This document shows positions 1 through 9,153 of a stretch of DNA of 64,000 bases, piece after piece; the first letter of the stretch is position 1, and every line of letters starts with the position of its first letter. A program made the position numbers and the translations under genes. The notes below the pieces were generated by a model that saw only the letters and a list, made by a program, of their open reading frames with translations, was not told where the DNA came from and made no database searches. This stretch comes from Flavobacterium circumlabens (GTDB lineage Bacteria; Bacteroidota; Bacteroidia; Flavobacteriales; Flavobacteriaceae): the NCBI RefSeq assembly GCF_004345565.1, contig NZ_SLWA01000014.1, forward strand, positions 1 through 64,000, in the 5' to 3' direction.

Positions 1-650
1 CCGAAGCCGATACGATTTATCAAAAAGCACAAACCTTTCTGGAGAATAAAAAGAACAGTGAAATAGACATTCCCGAAGTTCGTTACATCAAAGGACTGAT
101 CCGAAAAGGGGAGGCGAGAGCCACAAGCCATTTCGTTGGGTTAACGGATGATCAGATTCATTTTATGGAACTTCCGTTTTATGAAACCGGAACCATCGAG
201 AAAAAACCAATCGGAAAAGAAGATATCCAATTGACCATCGATTTGATTGAAAAAATCAAGCCACACCAAATATACGCAGCCGGAGATTTAGCCGATCCAC
301 ACGGAACCCATAAAGTATGTCTGGATGCTATTTTTGAAGCTGTAAAAGCCTTAAAACCAAAACCCTTTATGGACGACTGCTGGTTGTGGCTGTACCGTGG
401 TGCGTGGCAGGAATGGGGAATTGACGAAGTTGAAATGGCAGTACCCATGAGCCCCGATCAGGTATTGGCAAAACGCCACGGAATTTTCAAACACCAGTCA
501 CAAAAAGACGGAGTTGTTTTTCAGGGAACGGACGCCAGGGAATTTTGGCAGAGAGCCGAGGACCGAAACAGGGAAACAGCACAAGTATACCAACAAATGG
601 GTCTGGCGAGTTATGCGGCTATGGAAGCCTTTGTAAGATGGATTTTTTAG
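1..650 (+). CDS. nagB: NagB-like glucosamine-6-phosphate deaminase with C-terminal PIG-L/LmbE-like domain (3' part)
   Basis: The reading frame is open from the left edge (frame of base 3) to the TAG at 648-650, so this is the 3' end of a larger gene. The visible peptide has YIKGLIRKGEAR, typical of the region where the deaminase-like part joins the C-terminal part in the long Bacteroidetes NagB proteins. It also has GDLADPHGTH, the metal-binding style motif of PIG-L/LmbE deacetylase-like domains. Family members of this fused type are about 640 residues; about 215 are visible here. The deaminase converts glucosamine-6-phosphate to fructose-6-phosphate plus ammonia in the cytosol. The role of the PIG-L part is not settled. 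The next genes (a GlmM-type mutase, then an amino-sugar SusCD locus) support a role in hexosamine catabolism. The first internal ATG (165) is not a real start, because homologous sequence continues upstream of it. Confidence 0.85.
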   Translation, partial: EADTIYQKAQTFLENKKNSEIDIPEVRYIKGLIRKGEARATSHFVGLTDDQIHFMELPFYETGTIEKKPIGKEDIQLTIDLIEKIKPHQIYAAGDLADPHGTHKVCLDAIFEAVKALKPKPFMDDCWLWLYRGAWQEWGIDEVEMAVPMSPDQVLAKRHGIFKHQSQKDGVVFQGTDAREFWQRAEDRNRETAQVYQQMGLASYAAMEAFVRWIF

Positions 651-692
651 AAGTTTCTAACATGCTAAGTTTCTAAGGGGCTAAGCTCTTTA

Positions 693-834
693 GCCACAGA
701 TTAAAAGATTAAAGGGATTTTATATACTGCTTGGTTCACACAACACAAGCTATAGCGAAATCTACACAAATTAAATTCGTAATAATTCGTGCAATTCGTG
801 GCAAAAAAATCATTCTAATCCTTTAATCTGTGGC
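693..834. repeat. Flavobacterial-type intergenic inverted repeat
   Basis: GCCACAGATTAAA (693-705) and TTTAATCTGTGGC (822-834) are exact reverse complements. The similarity continues less perfectly inward (AAGGATT/AATCCTT-like sequence), and short CGTGGC-type repeats lie between the arms. Just upstream (about 650-685), TTTCTAA/CTAAG units resemble, in inverted orientation, the CTTAGAAACTTAG block at 44100-44113. It is noncoding and lies between nagB and glmM. Function is unknown; it looks like a dispersed intergenic repeat. Confidence 0.6.
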
Positions 835-955
835 AAAAAACACACAACTTAATTTAATCAGAAAGCTTTGCGGTCCTTTCCACTCAAACTTCAGCATAAA
901 ACCTTTACGCACTTTGTGGTTAAATTTTTTCCAGCATAAATAATACTAAATAAAA

Positions 956-2338
956 ATGGCATTAATAAAATCAATTTCAGGAATACGAGGCACAATCGGG
1001 GGAGTTGTAAATGAGAATTTAACTCCTGTGAATGCCGTGAAATTTGCCGCTGCGTATGGCATGTGGCTAAAAGGACAAAATCAAAAAGAATCATTAAACA
1101 TCATCTTAGGACGGGATGCCAGAATTTCAGGAGAAATGATCAGCAATCTGGTCGCCAATACACTGACAGGTTTAGGAATTAACGTAAAAGATATTGGTTT
1201 GTCAACAACGCCAACAGTGGAGGTTGCGGTGACATTAGATCAGGCGGATGGCGGAATCATCATCACAGCAAGTCATAATCCGAAAGAGTGGAATGCCTTA
1301 AAATTACTGAACGAAAAAGGGGAATTTTTGAACGCTGTTGAAGGAGAAAAAATCCTGAAAATAGCAGAAGAGGAAACTTTTGTATTTGCAGAAGTTGATG
1401 ACTTGGGAAAATACGAAAAGAAAGAAGGTTATATCAATCGACACATTGAAGAAGTCTTAAAATTAGCCTTAGTAGATGTTGAAGCGATTAAAAAAGCGGG
1501 ATTTAAAGTAGTTGTAGATGCCGTTAATTCAACAGGCGGAATTGCAATTCCGGCTTTGCTGGAGCAACTGGGTGTGGCTTGTATCAAATTGTATTGCGAA
1601 CCCAACGGTCATTTTCCGCATAATCCGGAACCGCTGAAAGAACATCTTACCGATATTTCGGAATTAGTGGTAAAAGAAAAAGCTGATTTTGGAATTGTGG
1701 TGGATCCTGATGTTGACCGATTGGCGATTATTTGCGAAGACGGGTCTATGTTTGGCGAGGAATATACTCTGGTAGCCTGTGCTGATTACGTTTTAGGAAG
1801 AACTAAGGGCGATACGGTTTCCAATTTATCTTCTTCAAGAGCGTTACGGGACATTACTTTAAAACATGGGGGAAAGTATCAGGCCAGTGCCGTGGGAGAA
1901 GTCAATGTTGTTGAATTAATGAAAGCTTCTGATGCCATTATCGGAGGAGAAGGAAACGGAGGAATCATTTATCCCGCATCCCATTATGGCAGAGATTCGC
2001 TGGTAGGTGTTGCTTTGTTTTTATCGCACCTGGCACAGGCCGGAATTTCGTGCAAAACGCTTCGCGAAAGTTACCCGGACTATTACATGAGCAAAAGTAA
2101 AATTGAACTGACGCCGCAAATTAATGTGGATGAAATTCTGGAAAAAATAGCTCAGAAATTCAGTACCGAAAAGCCGAATTGCATCGACGGAATCAAAATT
2201 GATTTTGAGCACGAATGGGTACATCTGAGAAAATCAAATACGGAACCCATTATCCGGATTTACACCGAGAGCATTTCACAAAAAAAAGCAGACGAATTAG
2301 CCCAAAAATTCATTGTTGAAATCAAAGAGTTGCTGTAA
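956..2338 (+). CDS. glmM: Phosphoglucosamine mutase (alpha-D-phosphohexomutase family)
   Basis: This 460-residue protein has all four landmarks of the phosphohexomutase family. They are the active-site phosphoserine loop TASHNPKEWNALK (about residues 98-110), the metal-binding loop DPDVDRL (about 258-264), the sugar-binding loop GGEGNGG (about 328-334), and the phosphate-binding loop RKSNTEPIIR near the C terminus. The length matches Bacteroidetes GlmM. It should interconvert glucosamine-6-phosphate and glucosamine-1-phosphate in the cytosol, feeding UDP-GlcNAc synthesis; some relatives are phosphomannomutases or phosphoglucomutases. The start ATG at 956 precedes the conserved ALIKSISGIRGTIGG. 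The NagB-type gene upstream fits hexosamine-phosphate metabolism. GlmM is the usual name for this Bacteroidetes type, but substrate specificity is inferred. Confidence 0.88.
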   Translation: MALIKSISGIRGTIGGVVNENLTPVNAVKFAAAYGMWLKGQNQKESLNIILGRDARISGEMISNLVANTLTGLGINVKDIGLSTTPTVEVAVTLDQADGGIIITASHNPKEWNALKLLNEKGEFLNAVEGEKILKIAEEETFVFAEVDDLGKYEKKEGYINRHIEEVLKLALVDVEAIKKAGFKVVVDAVNSTGGIAIPALLEQLGVACIKLYCEPNGHFPHNPEPLKEHLTDISELVVKEKADFGIVVDPDVDRLAIICEDGSMFGEEYTLVACADYVLGRTKGDTVSNLSSSRALRDITLKHGGKYQASAVGEVNVVELMKASDAIIGGEGNGGIIYPASHYGRDSLVGVALFLSHLAQAGISCKTLRESYPDYYMSKSKIELTPQINVDEILEKIAQKFSTEKPNCIDGIKIDFEHEWVHLRKSNTEPIIRIYTESISQKKADELAQKFIVEIKELL

Positions 2339-2962
2339 TTCTTATTGGGAATAAATTCCGTTTTTTAAAATTAGGATTATCATTTCAAAATACAATTAAA
2401 TGCCTGATTTAGATATAGAAATATTAATTTTTATTGCGTTTTTTAATTAAATGAATTTCAAATTAAAAGACATATTTTTTAAAGTAAAATTAATTTTTTC
2501 TGATAATTATTTAAATTCTTTCATGGTGAAATTTAAAAATAAGTAGGAATTTAATAATACTTTTTCTAAAAAATGTGTTCGAAAACACTTTTTTTATGTG
2601 CACGAACACATTTTCTTGATTTTACCATTGCTTATTAAAAAATATTATTTAGTTTAGCCAATAGTAAGTTAAAAAATAACTTTTTTAAGGCATTTTTTTT
2701 TAAGGAAAAACAGATGTTAAATTGAAAAAGATACAATTGAAAAGTGCAGTAAGCAACTGATTATTAAAAGGAAAAAAAAGCAGATTAAAATAAATAACCA
2801 AACAAAAACAAGACAAAAAACAAAAACTAAAAACCAAAAAAAATATGAAACCAAAAGAAACATAACCTGAGCCTTTTTGCTTTGTGTCTTCTAAAAATTC
2901 CTAACCATTTTTTTACCACAAAGTATGCTTTTCACATTAACCATTAAACTAACCAGAATAAT
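2339..2962 (+). promoter_or_regulatory. Long AT-rich leader before the amino-sugar SusCD genes
   Basis: This gap of about 620 bases between glmM and the SusC-like gene is very AT-rich and has no credible gene. It holds the paired operator-like sites at 2570-2614. The last 150 bases are A-rich with a six-codon ATG..TAA stretch that is too short to call. I see no strong factor-independent terminator after glmM. The size and position suggest the promoter and leader of the SusCD operon. Confidence 0.5.
2570..2614. promoter_or_regulatory. Paired CG-centred operator-like palindromes
   Basis: AAAATGTGTTCG (2570-2581) and CGAACACATTTT (2603-2614) form a perfect 12-base inverted repeat. Each half is itself inside a near-palindrome centred on CG: TGTGTTCGAAAACA around 2580/2581 and TGTGCACGAACACA around 2603/2604. 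The two centres are 23 bases apart, about two helical turns. This looks like two tandem binding sites for a dimeric regulator (LacI- or GntR-like operators often centre on CG). A transcript hairpin is an alternative. The regulator is not identified. Confidence 0.5.
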
Positions 2963-5900
2963 ATGAAAAAAAGTAACAAGTTACTGTACGGTAACTATCA
3001 GGAATTAAAATTTAATTTAAAAGCAATAATTACAGTTTTAGTTCTGATAGTCACCGTTGTTAAAGTAAATGCCGCATCGTCCACGGATAGCGGCAAAAAA
3101 ATAGAAATCAGAAATAAAAAATCAGAAGCCGATATTACGATTAAAGGTGTTGTTCTCGATGAGTTGGGACAGCCCATGATTGGTGTTACGATTGTCCCGA
3201 AAGGATCACCAAGAGGCACAACAACTGATTTTGACGGAACATTTACAATCATCGTTCCTTCCAATACCGAAGCTTTAGTATTCTCTTATGTTGGCTATGA
3301 GAACAAAGAAGTTTTGATCGCTAACCAGACGAATATCAAAATTTCTATGGCTCCGTCCTCAAAAACCTTAAATGAGGTTGTTATTGTAGGGTACGGAACG
3401 CAGAAAAAGAAAAATGTATTAGGGGCAATGTCTTCCGTAAAAGGAGAAACACTTAATTTATCTTCGGCACCTTCTGTTTTAACAGCACTTCAGGGAAAAG
3501 TAGCCGGTTTGCAGATTACGCAAAACAGTGCGCAGCCAGGTGGTGGATTTAATATTCAGATTCGTGGTGCAGGTTCTATTAATGCCAGTAATGATCCTTT
3601 GGTTGTTATTGATGGATTTCCCGTTACAAATTTGCAACAGCCCGGAACAGGAAACCGTTACGATGGGGGTACGCAAAGTATTCTAAATTCATTTAACCCC
3701 AATGATATCGAATCGATTGAGGTTTTAAAAGATGCCAGTGCTTCTGCCATATACGGTGCAAGAGCCGCAAATGGGGTGATTATGATTACCACTAAAAAAG
3801 GAAAAGAAGGCGATGTAAGAGTCGATTATTCCGGTTCTTATTCGTACCAGAAATACAACGATAGCTATGACGTTTTAAACTTACAGGAATGGATGCAGCT
3901 GCGAAACGATGCTTCAAAAGAAAACTGGGAGTTTATCAACAGGGTATATCCGTATTCATCCAAAACTCTGGAAGAGGCAAATGCAGCTCCGGTAAACGGA
4001 ATTCCGTACAAAAGAGTCTATTCTGACGAGCAGATCAGAAACGCAGGAGCGGGAACAGACTGGTTGTCACTGGTTACAAGAGACGGAATGGTAAAGCAGC
4101 ATAATTTATCCCTGCGAGGCGGAACCAAATCTACAAAATACTTTTTATCGGGAAATTTATTCGATCAGGAAGGAATTGTTAAAAACTCCGGATTAAAAAG
4201 AAGCACGGTTCATTTTAGTATCGATCAGAAATTGACAGACTATATTAATTTTGGTATGAACATGACCAAAAGCCGCATTAAAAACCAAAACTCACAATTA
4301 GGAGGGGATCAGTTCGAAAATTCCGGAATTATCAGGTCAGCGATTCAGCAGGGACCAAACATTGTGGCGATTGATGAGCTTGGCAATTATCCAATTAATC
4401 CGGATAATGCTTTAGAACCAAACCCTTATTCCTTGTTAACTATTTCTGACGAAGGTGTGATTGACAGAACCATGACCAATTTTTATGCGGAGATAAAACC
4501 GTTGAAAGGTCTTACAGCCAGATTTCAGGCAGGTTTTGATCAGGGAAATACCAGCAGAAATACCTATTTACCAAGAACGACCTTATACGGTGCATTGGAA
4601 AACGGTAAAGCATCTATCAATTCACAAAAGAAAGATGATGATTTACTGGATATTATCTTAACCTACAATACAAAAATAGGGGACAACAATTCCTTTACTT
4701 TTATGGCGGGTTATTCTCAATCTACCTTTAGAAATGAAAGAAGCACATTAGGAAACAGTAATTTTATTACCGATTCTTTTTTATGGAACAATATGAATGC
4801 AGGAGCGGGAACAAAACTAACAACATCGTCTAAAAACGAAGATAGTTATCGCTCGTATTTCTCAAGAATAAACTATTCGTATAAAGACAAATACCTGTTG
4901 ACATCTACGATACGTCGTGATGGAGTAAGTTTTTTTGCTGCCAATAAAAAATACGCTTTGTTTCCGTCTATTTCAGTAGGCTGGGATGCTTCTCAGGAGT
5001 CTTTTATGACTGGTATTGCAGAGTATGTTTCCCAACTTAAATTTAGATTTGGATACGGTTCAGTTGGAAATTCTGCAGGACTTTCTAAAGGTGCATTTTA
5101 TGCACAGCCAGCTTATCTAAACGCTGACGAATCAATCTGGACAGGAGTATTTGCAAGCCGTTTAGAAAATCCTGATTTGAAATGGGAAACAACAACAGAA
5201 AAGAATTTTGGTGTAGATTTCGAATTGTTAAACAGAAGAGTTTCAGGTTCGGTAGAGGTATACGACAGAGTAATTTCAGACTTGTTGATGGAAAAACCGA
5301 TCAATAGCTACCATGAAATAAATACGGTTTGGGCTAACATCGGAAGTACACAAACCAAAGGAGTTGAGGTTACCATAAGTACCGTAAATGTCCGTACCCC
5401 TGATTTTAAATGGAATACCACTTTTACCTACTCCCAATTTAAAACCAACTGGAAAGAAAGAGCTCCGGACTGGAAACCATCCGTTTACATGGGATATAAC
5501 GATCCGTTACGTGCACAATACAGTCAGCTGTCTGACGGAATTATGCAGATTGGTGAAGTAGTACCGGCCCAGCCTGATTTATTTCCAGGACAAATCAAAA
5601 TTAAAGATATCAATGGTTTTGTGAGAGACGGAGCAGGAAATCCCGTAACAGATGCAAACGGAGTATTTTTAAGAACCGGTGAAGCGGATGGAAGAATTGA
5701 CGAAGCTGATACGGTTTTACTGGGCTCGGCAGATCCTGATTTTTCAGCAGGTTTGAGCAACACGATTACCTGGAGAGACTTTCAGCTGAATTTTGTTTTC
5801 AATGGAATGTTCGGTAGAAAAATCGTAGACCAGACCGATTTTGCTTACGGTGTAACCGCAGTAGGAGTAGCACAAAACGGAAGAAATGCACTGCGTAGCG

Positions 5901-6211
5901 TATACGACAGATGGACACCTGATAATCCGACCAATACACGCCCAGCGTCACATTTTGGATACACACAATACGGTTCAGGAGATTTCTTCCTGCAGGACGC
6001 CTCATTTGTTCGTCTGCAAAGCGTATCATTAAGTTATAATCTTCCAAAAAGATGGTTTGGAAAATACATGCAGGGAGCAGCTGTCAGAGTAGACGGGCAA
6101 AACCTTTTCATCATTACCAAATATGATGGTATAGATCCTGAAACAGATGGTTATGCAGCAGCATATCCAAATGTAAAAACATACACAGTAGGAATTGATC
6201 TTAAGTTTTAA
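2963..6211 (+). CDS. SusC-like TonB-dependent outer-membrane receptor
   Basis: This 1082-residue protein begins with a signal segment (LKAIITVLVLIVTVVKVNA). A carboxypeptidase-regulatory-like beta-sandwich follows (about 60-140, TDFDGTFTIIVPS and LVFSYVGYENKEV). Then come a plug domain opening with VVIVGYGTQKKK and holding the SusC signature DASASAIYGARAANGVI (about 255-272), and a large barrel ending in TYTVGIDLKF. Such proteins import oligosaccharides across the outer membrane with a SusD lid, powered by TonB. The SusD partner starts 10 bases downstream. The neighbouring GH109, NagX and NagB genes suggest an amino-sugar oligosaccharide ligand. The N-terminal region before the signal core is unusually long, but no better start is evident. 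Confidence 0.95.
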   Translation: MKKSNKLLYGNYQELKFNLKAIITVLVLIVTVVKVNAASSTDSGKKIEIRNKKSEADITIKGVVLDELGQPMIGVTIVPKGSPRGTTTDFDGTFTIIVPSNTEALVFSYVGYENKEVLIANQTNIKISMAPSSKTLNEVVIVGYGTQKKKNVLGAMSSVKGETLNLSSAPSVLTALQGKVAGLQITQNSAQPGGGFNIQIRGAGSINASNDPLVVIDGFPVTNLQQPGTGNRYDGGTQSILNSFNPNDIESIEVLKDASASAIYGARAANGVIMITTKKGKEGDVRVDYSGSYSYQKYNDSYDVLNLQEWMQLRNDASKENWEFINRVYPYSSKTLEEANAAPVNGIPYKRVYSDEQIRNAGAGTDWLSLVTRDGMVKQHNLSLRGGTKSTKYFLSGNLFDQEGIVKNSGLKRSTVHFSIDQKLTDYINFGMNMTKSRIKNQNSQLGGDQFENSGIIRSAIQQGPNIVAIDELGNYPINPDNALEPNPYSLLTISDEGVIDRTMTNFYAEIKPLKGLTARFQAGFDQGNTSRNTYLPRTTLYGALENGKASINSQKKDDDLLDIILTYNTKIGDNNSFTFMAGYSQSTFRNERSTLGNSNFITDSFLWNNMNAGAGTKLTTSSKNEDSYRSYFSRINYSYKDKYLLTSTIRRDGVSFFAANKKYALFPSISVGWDASQESFMTGIAEYVSQLKFRFGYGSVGNSAGLSKGAFYAQPAYLNADESIWTGVFASRLENPDLKWETTTEKNFGVDFELLNRRVSGSVEVYDRVISDLLMEKPINSYHEINTVWANIGSTQTKGVEVTISTVNVRTPDFKWNTTFTYSQFKTNWKERAPDWKPSVYMGYNDPLRAQYSQLSDGIMQIGEVVPAQPDLFPGQIKIKDINGFVRDGAGNPVTDANGVFLRTGEADGRIDEADTVLLGSADPDFSAGLSNTITWRDFQLNFVFNGMFGRKIVDQTDFAYGVTAVGVAQNGRNALRSVYDRWTPDNPTNTRPASHFGYTQYGSGDFFLQDASFVRLQSVSLSYNLPKRWFGKYMQGAAVRVDGQNLFIITKYDGIDPETDGYAAAYPNVKTYTVGIDLKF

Positions 6212-6221
6212 TAAAAAAGAG

Positions 6222-7697
6222 ATGAAAAATTTAAAAAATTATACAATAGTTTTACTATTACTGGTTTTCTCAGGATGTACCGAAGATATAGAGTCTGTTA
6301 ATTACGATGAGATTAACCCGAGTATTTTCCCCAGTTCAGAAGCAGATATTCAGGCTATAGTAGCGTCAGCGTATTATCCGCTGAGAGGATCTTACGGAAA
6401 CGGAATTCATTCGACTTCAGAAAACGGACTCATGTTTATACTGGATGCCACAACCGAAATCCTTCAGGGACCTTACGGTGTACAGCAGGAAGCTTCTTTG
6501 CACAGTTACAAAGCCAGTTCTACCGCTTTTACCCGATTTTATGATGTGTTCTACAACAAGATCAGCAGCATGACGCTGAGCATTGACAGAATCGAGAACT
6601 CAAAAGTAAACGAGCTGATTAAAAAACAGGCCATTGCCGAAATCAGATGTGCCAGAGGATTATTAGCGTATGAACTTTTTGATTTGTACGGACCGCTTGT
6701 GATAGCACCGCTTGAAGTACTTAAAAATCCATTGAAAGAAGAGCCTTTGGCAAGACTGTCCAATGCAGAAATGGTAAGTTTTATTGAAAATGATTTAAAA
6801 GCGGCCGCTGAAAATTTAAAATCCCCTGCCGAAACACCTTACGGAAGATTAAGCAGCGGAATGGCAAGAATGGTTCTGGTACGTTTGTACTTACATGAAA
6901 AAAGATGGGCTGAGGTAGAAGCACAAACCAATGCGATCATTGGTATGAATTACTACGGATTAGAAGACGATTATGTGGGGCTTTGGGATGTGAAAGCACC
7001 GGTAGAAAGTAGAGAAGTAATCTGGGCAGTTCCGGCAGATTATGCAGGAACCAGCGAAAATCAATGGCAGTTAATGTGTTTGCCGGCTAATTTTCCCGGA
7101 AGAGGGGGTTACGGTACCATTCAGAGTTCGTGGAAATTTTATGATTCTTTTGAAGCAACAGATATTCGAAAAAATGCACTTATTGCAGAATATACAGGTA
7201 CAGATGGTGTTACATACAACAGGGCAAATCCTGCCAATTATATGCAGTTGGGACCAATTCCGTTAAAAATTGATCCGGATGCAGCGAGAACAACCGCTTT
7301 GACGACAGTAGATATTATCGTATACCGTTATCCGGATGTATTATTATCAAAAGCAGAAGCACTGGTAAATAAAACCGGAACACCTACACAGGAAGCCATA
7401 GATTTAGTAAATGTGGTCAGAAAAAGAGCGAAGATCAGCGAATTACAGTTAGTAAATTACGCAACGCTCAACAAGTTTAACGATATGATTCTGCTGGAAA
7501 GATCCCATGAATACTGGTGTGAAAACGGACAATATCGTTCCGATTTAATCAGACACGGGAAATTTACAGAGCATGCCAAAGCCTTAAACGGAGCAGCAAG
7601 CCAGAGTGAACCTTACAAAGCTTTATTCCCTTTTTCATTAGCCAGAATAAGTGAAGGTAAAGGTAAATTCATTCAAAACACGGGTTATATAAATTAA
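6222..7697 (+). CDS. SusD-like RagB/SusD family nutrient-binding lipoprotein
   Basis: The start is set at the ATG at 6222, 10 bases after the SusC stop. An upstream in-frame TTG at 6195 would overlap SusC and spoil the signal peptide. The 491-residue product starts MKNLKNYTIVLLLLVFSGC, a lipoprotein signal with Cys19 as the lipidated residue. It has the helical repeat style of SusD (RCARGLLAYELFDLYGPLVI) and the C-terminal pattern with RSHEYWCENGQYRSDLIRHG, ending in NTGYIN. SusD proteins sit on the cell surface as the lid of SusC and bind glycan. It lies in one operon with the preceding SusC gene. Confidence 0.93.
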   Translation: MKNLKNYTIVLLLLVFSGCTEDIESVNYDEINPSIFPSSEADIQAIVASAYYPLRGSYGNGIHSTSENGLMFILDATTEILQGPYGVQQEASLHSYKASSTAFTRFYDVFYNKISSMTLSIDRIENSKVNELIKKQAIAEIRCARGLLAYELFDLYGPLVIAPLEVLKNPLKEEPLARLSNAEMVSFIENDLKAAAENLKSPAETPYGRLSSGMARMVLVRLYLHEKRWAEVEAQTNAIIGMNYYGLEDDYVGLWDVKAPVESREVIWAVPADYAGTSENQWQLMCLPANFPGRGGYGTIQSSWKFYDSFEATDIRKNALIAEYTGTDGVTYNRANPANYMQLGPIPLKIDPDAARTTALTTVDIIVYRYPDVLLSKAEALVNKTGTPTQEAIDLVNVVRKRAKISELQLVNYATLNKFNDMILLERSHEYWCENGQYRSDLIRHGKFTEHAKALNGAASQSEPYKALFPFSLARISEGKGKFIQNTGYIN

Positions 7698-7757
7698 AAG
7701 ACGGTCATCACGCTTGGTGAATAAAATAAATAATCAGATAATTTAATTCTATAAAAA

Positions 7758-9125
7758 ATGAAACATTTACTAATCGTAATTGCTCTTTTCTTAAATATTG
7801 CCTCGGGCTGTCAGAGTGATGGGGGGAGCAATACTGAAGAGCAAACCGTAAGCGGACCTGAAAAAGTTACTTATGCAGTTTCTAATGAAGTGTTTACAAA
7901 TCCGGAACGTGGTTTTATGCATACCTGGCAGGTAAATTCTGAAGGTGCAGCAATCACAGCGGCATCTTTAAACAATCTTAAAAAAGAAAATGTAAGCCTT
8001 ATTCTGCGTTTGTATTATTTGGAGAAATTTAAAACAACTCCGCTAAGCCAGGCACAATTAGATCTTATCAAAACCGATTTTACACGCTTGAGAGAATCAG
8101 GTTTAAAATGTGTGCTGCGTTTTGCCTATACCGATGCGCAGGACGGTACAGATGCTTCTGTTGCCGTTATTTCAGGACATTTAGATCAGTTAAAACCAAT
8201 TCTGGAAGAAAATAAAGATGTGATTGCTTTTGTTCAGGCCGGTTTTGTAGGTGCCTGGGGAGAATGGTATTACACGACGAACCAGCTGACTACACCGGCA
8301 AATAAAAAAATAATCCTGGATAAACTTTTAGCGACTTTTCCAAAAGAAGTAAAAATTCAGGTCAGGACTCCAAAAATCAAACAGGACTTCGTGGCCACTA
8401 CAACGGCTATGGATGCAACGGTAGGATACGGAACGACAAATACAGCGCGTTTGGGTTTTCATAACGATTGCTTTATGGCGAGTGTAGACGATTACGGTAC
8501 ATATATTAATGTTACGGCAGAGAAAACCTATATCAGTAATGAAGCCCTTTTTGTCCCAACAGGAGGCGAAACCTGTCCGCCAACCGATGTTCCGGTGGCG
8601 AGCTGCAGTATTGCCGAGAAAGAAATGACTATGCTAAAATGGACGTATTTAAATCTGGATTATTACGGTCCCGTTCTACAGGAATGGAGAAACAACAATT
8701 GCTTTACCGATTTCGAAAGAAAGCTGGGTTACAGACTGGCACTTGCATCGTCGAGCATCAAAAAAGAAATAGCCTTAAACGGAACTTTAGAATTTAACGC
8801 ACTGCTTAACAATTCAGGTTTTGCGCCAATTTACAATTCAAAAAATACATTCTTAATCCTGAGAGCCACTTCCGGCGGTACTGTTTATAAGAAAAAATTA
8901 AACTTTGATGTTCGAAAAGTGGTGCCGAAAGTGACCTACGACCTGAAAGAATCGGTAGCCTTATCCGGAATTCCGGCCGGAACTTACGAACTGCTTTTAA
9001 AGATCGAAGACAATTCATCAAAACTGGCAGACAGACCGGATTATTCGGTTCGCCTTGCCAACACAGGAGTATGGGAAGCTGCAACGGGTTTCAATAAATT
9101 ATCACAAACGGTTATCATTAAATAG
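7758..9125 (+). CDS. DUF4874/DUF4832 lipoprotein, possible TIM-barrel glycan-active protein
   Basis: This 455-residue lipoprotein has signal MKHLLIVIALFLNIASGC with Cys18 as the lipid site. The N-terminal half carries the DUF4874 hallmark NPERGFMHTWQ and a barrel-like run (LILRLYYLEKF, KCVLRFAYTDA). VQAGFVGAWGEWYYT follows, with a carboxylate placed as in TIM-barrel active sites. The C-terminal half is the beta-rich DUF4832 type, starting after the second conserved block (RLGFHNDCFMAS). The family has no established activity that I know of. In this locus it follows SusD and precedes a PKD lipoprotein and GH109, so a surface glycosidase-like role on an amino-sugar polymer is a reasonable inference, not a demonstrated one. 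Confidence 0.8.
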   Translation: MKHLLIVIALFLNIASGCQSDGGSNTEEQTVSGPEKVTYAVSNEVFTNPERGFMHTWQVNSEGAAITAASLNNLKKENVSLILRLYYLEKFKTTPLSQAQLDLIKTDFTRLRESGLKCVLRFAYTDAQDGTDASVAVISGHLDQLKPILEENKDVIAFVQAGFVGAWGEWYYTTNQLTTPANKKIILDKLLATFPKEVKIQVRTPKIKQDFVATTTAMDATVGYGTTNTARLGFHNDCFMASVDDYGTYINVTAEKTYISNEALFVPTGGETCPPTDVPVASCSIAEKEMTMLKWTYLNLDYYGPVLQEWRNNNCFTDFERKLGYRLALASSSIKKEIALNGTLEFNALLNNSGFAPIYNSKNTFLILRATSGGTVYKKKLNFDVRKVVPKVTYDLKESVALSGIPAGTYELLLKIEDNSSKLADRPDYSVRLANTGVWEAATGFNKLSQTVIIK

Positions 9126-9153
9126 TTATTAAAAACATTTAAATTAAAAAACC

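Noticed and set aside
2338..2962. CRISPR or tandem array in the AT-rich leader
   Set aside because: Only the two operator-like palindromes are present. There are no regularly spaced direct repeats and no cas genes in the window.
6195..6221. TTG start for the SusD gene at 6195
   Set aside because: It would overlap SusC and place charged residues before the lipoprotein signal. The ATG at 6222 gives a clean lipoprotein signal.
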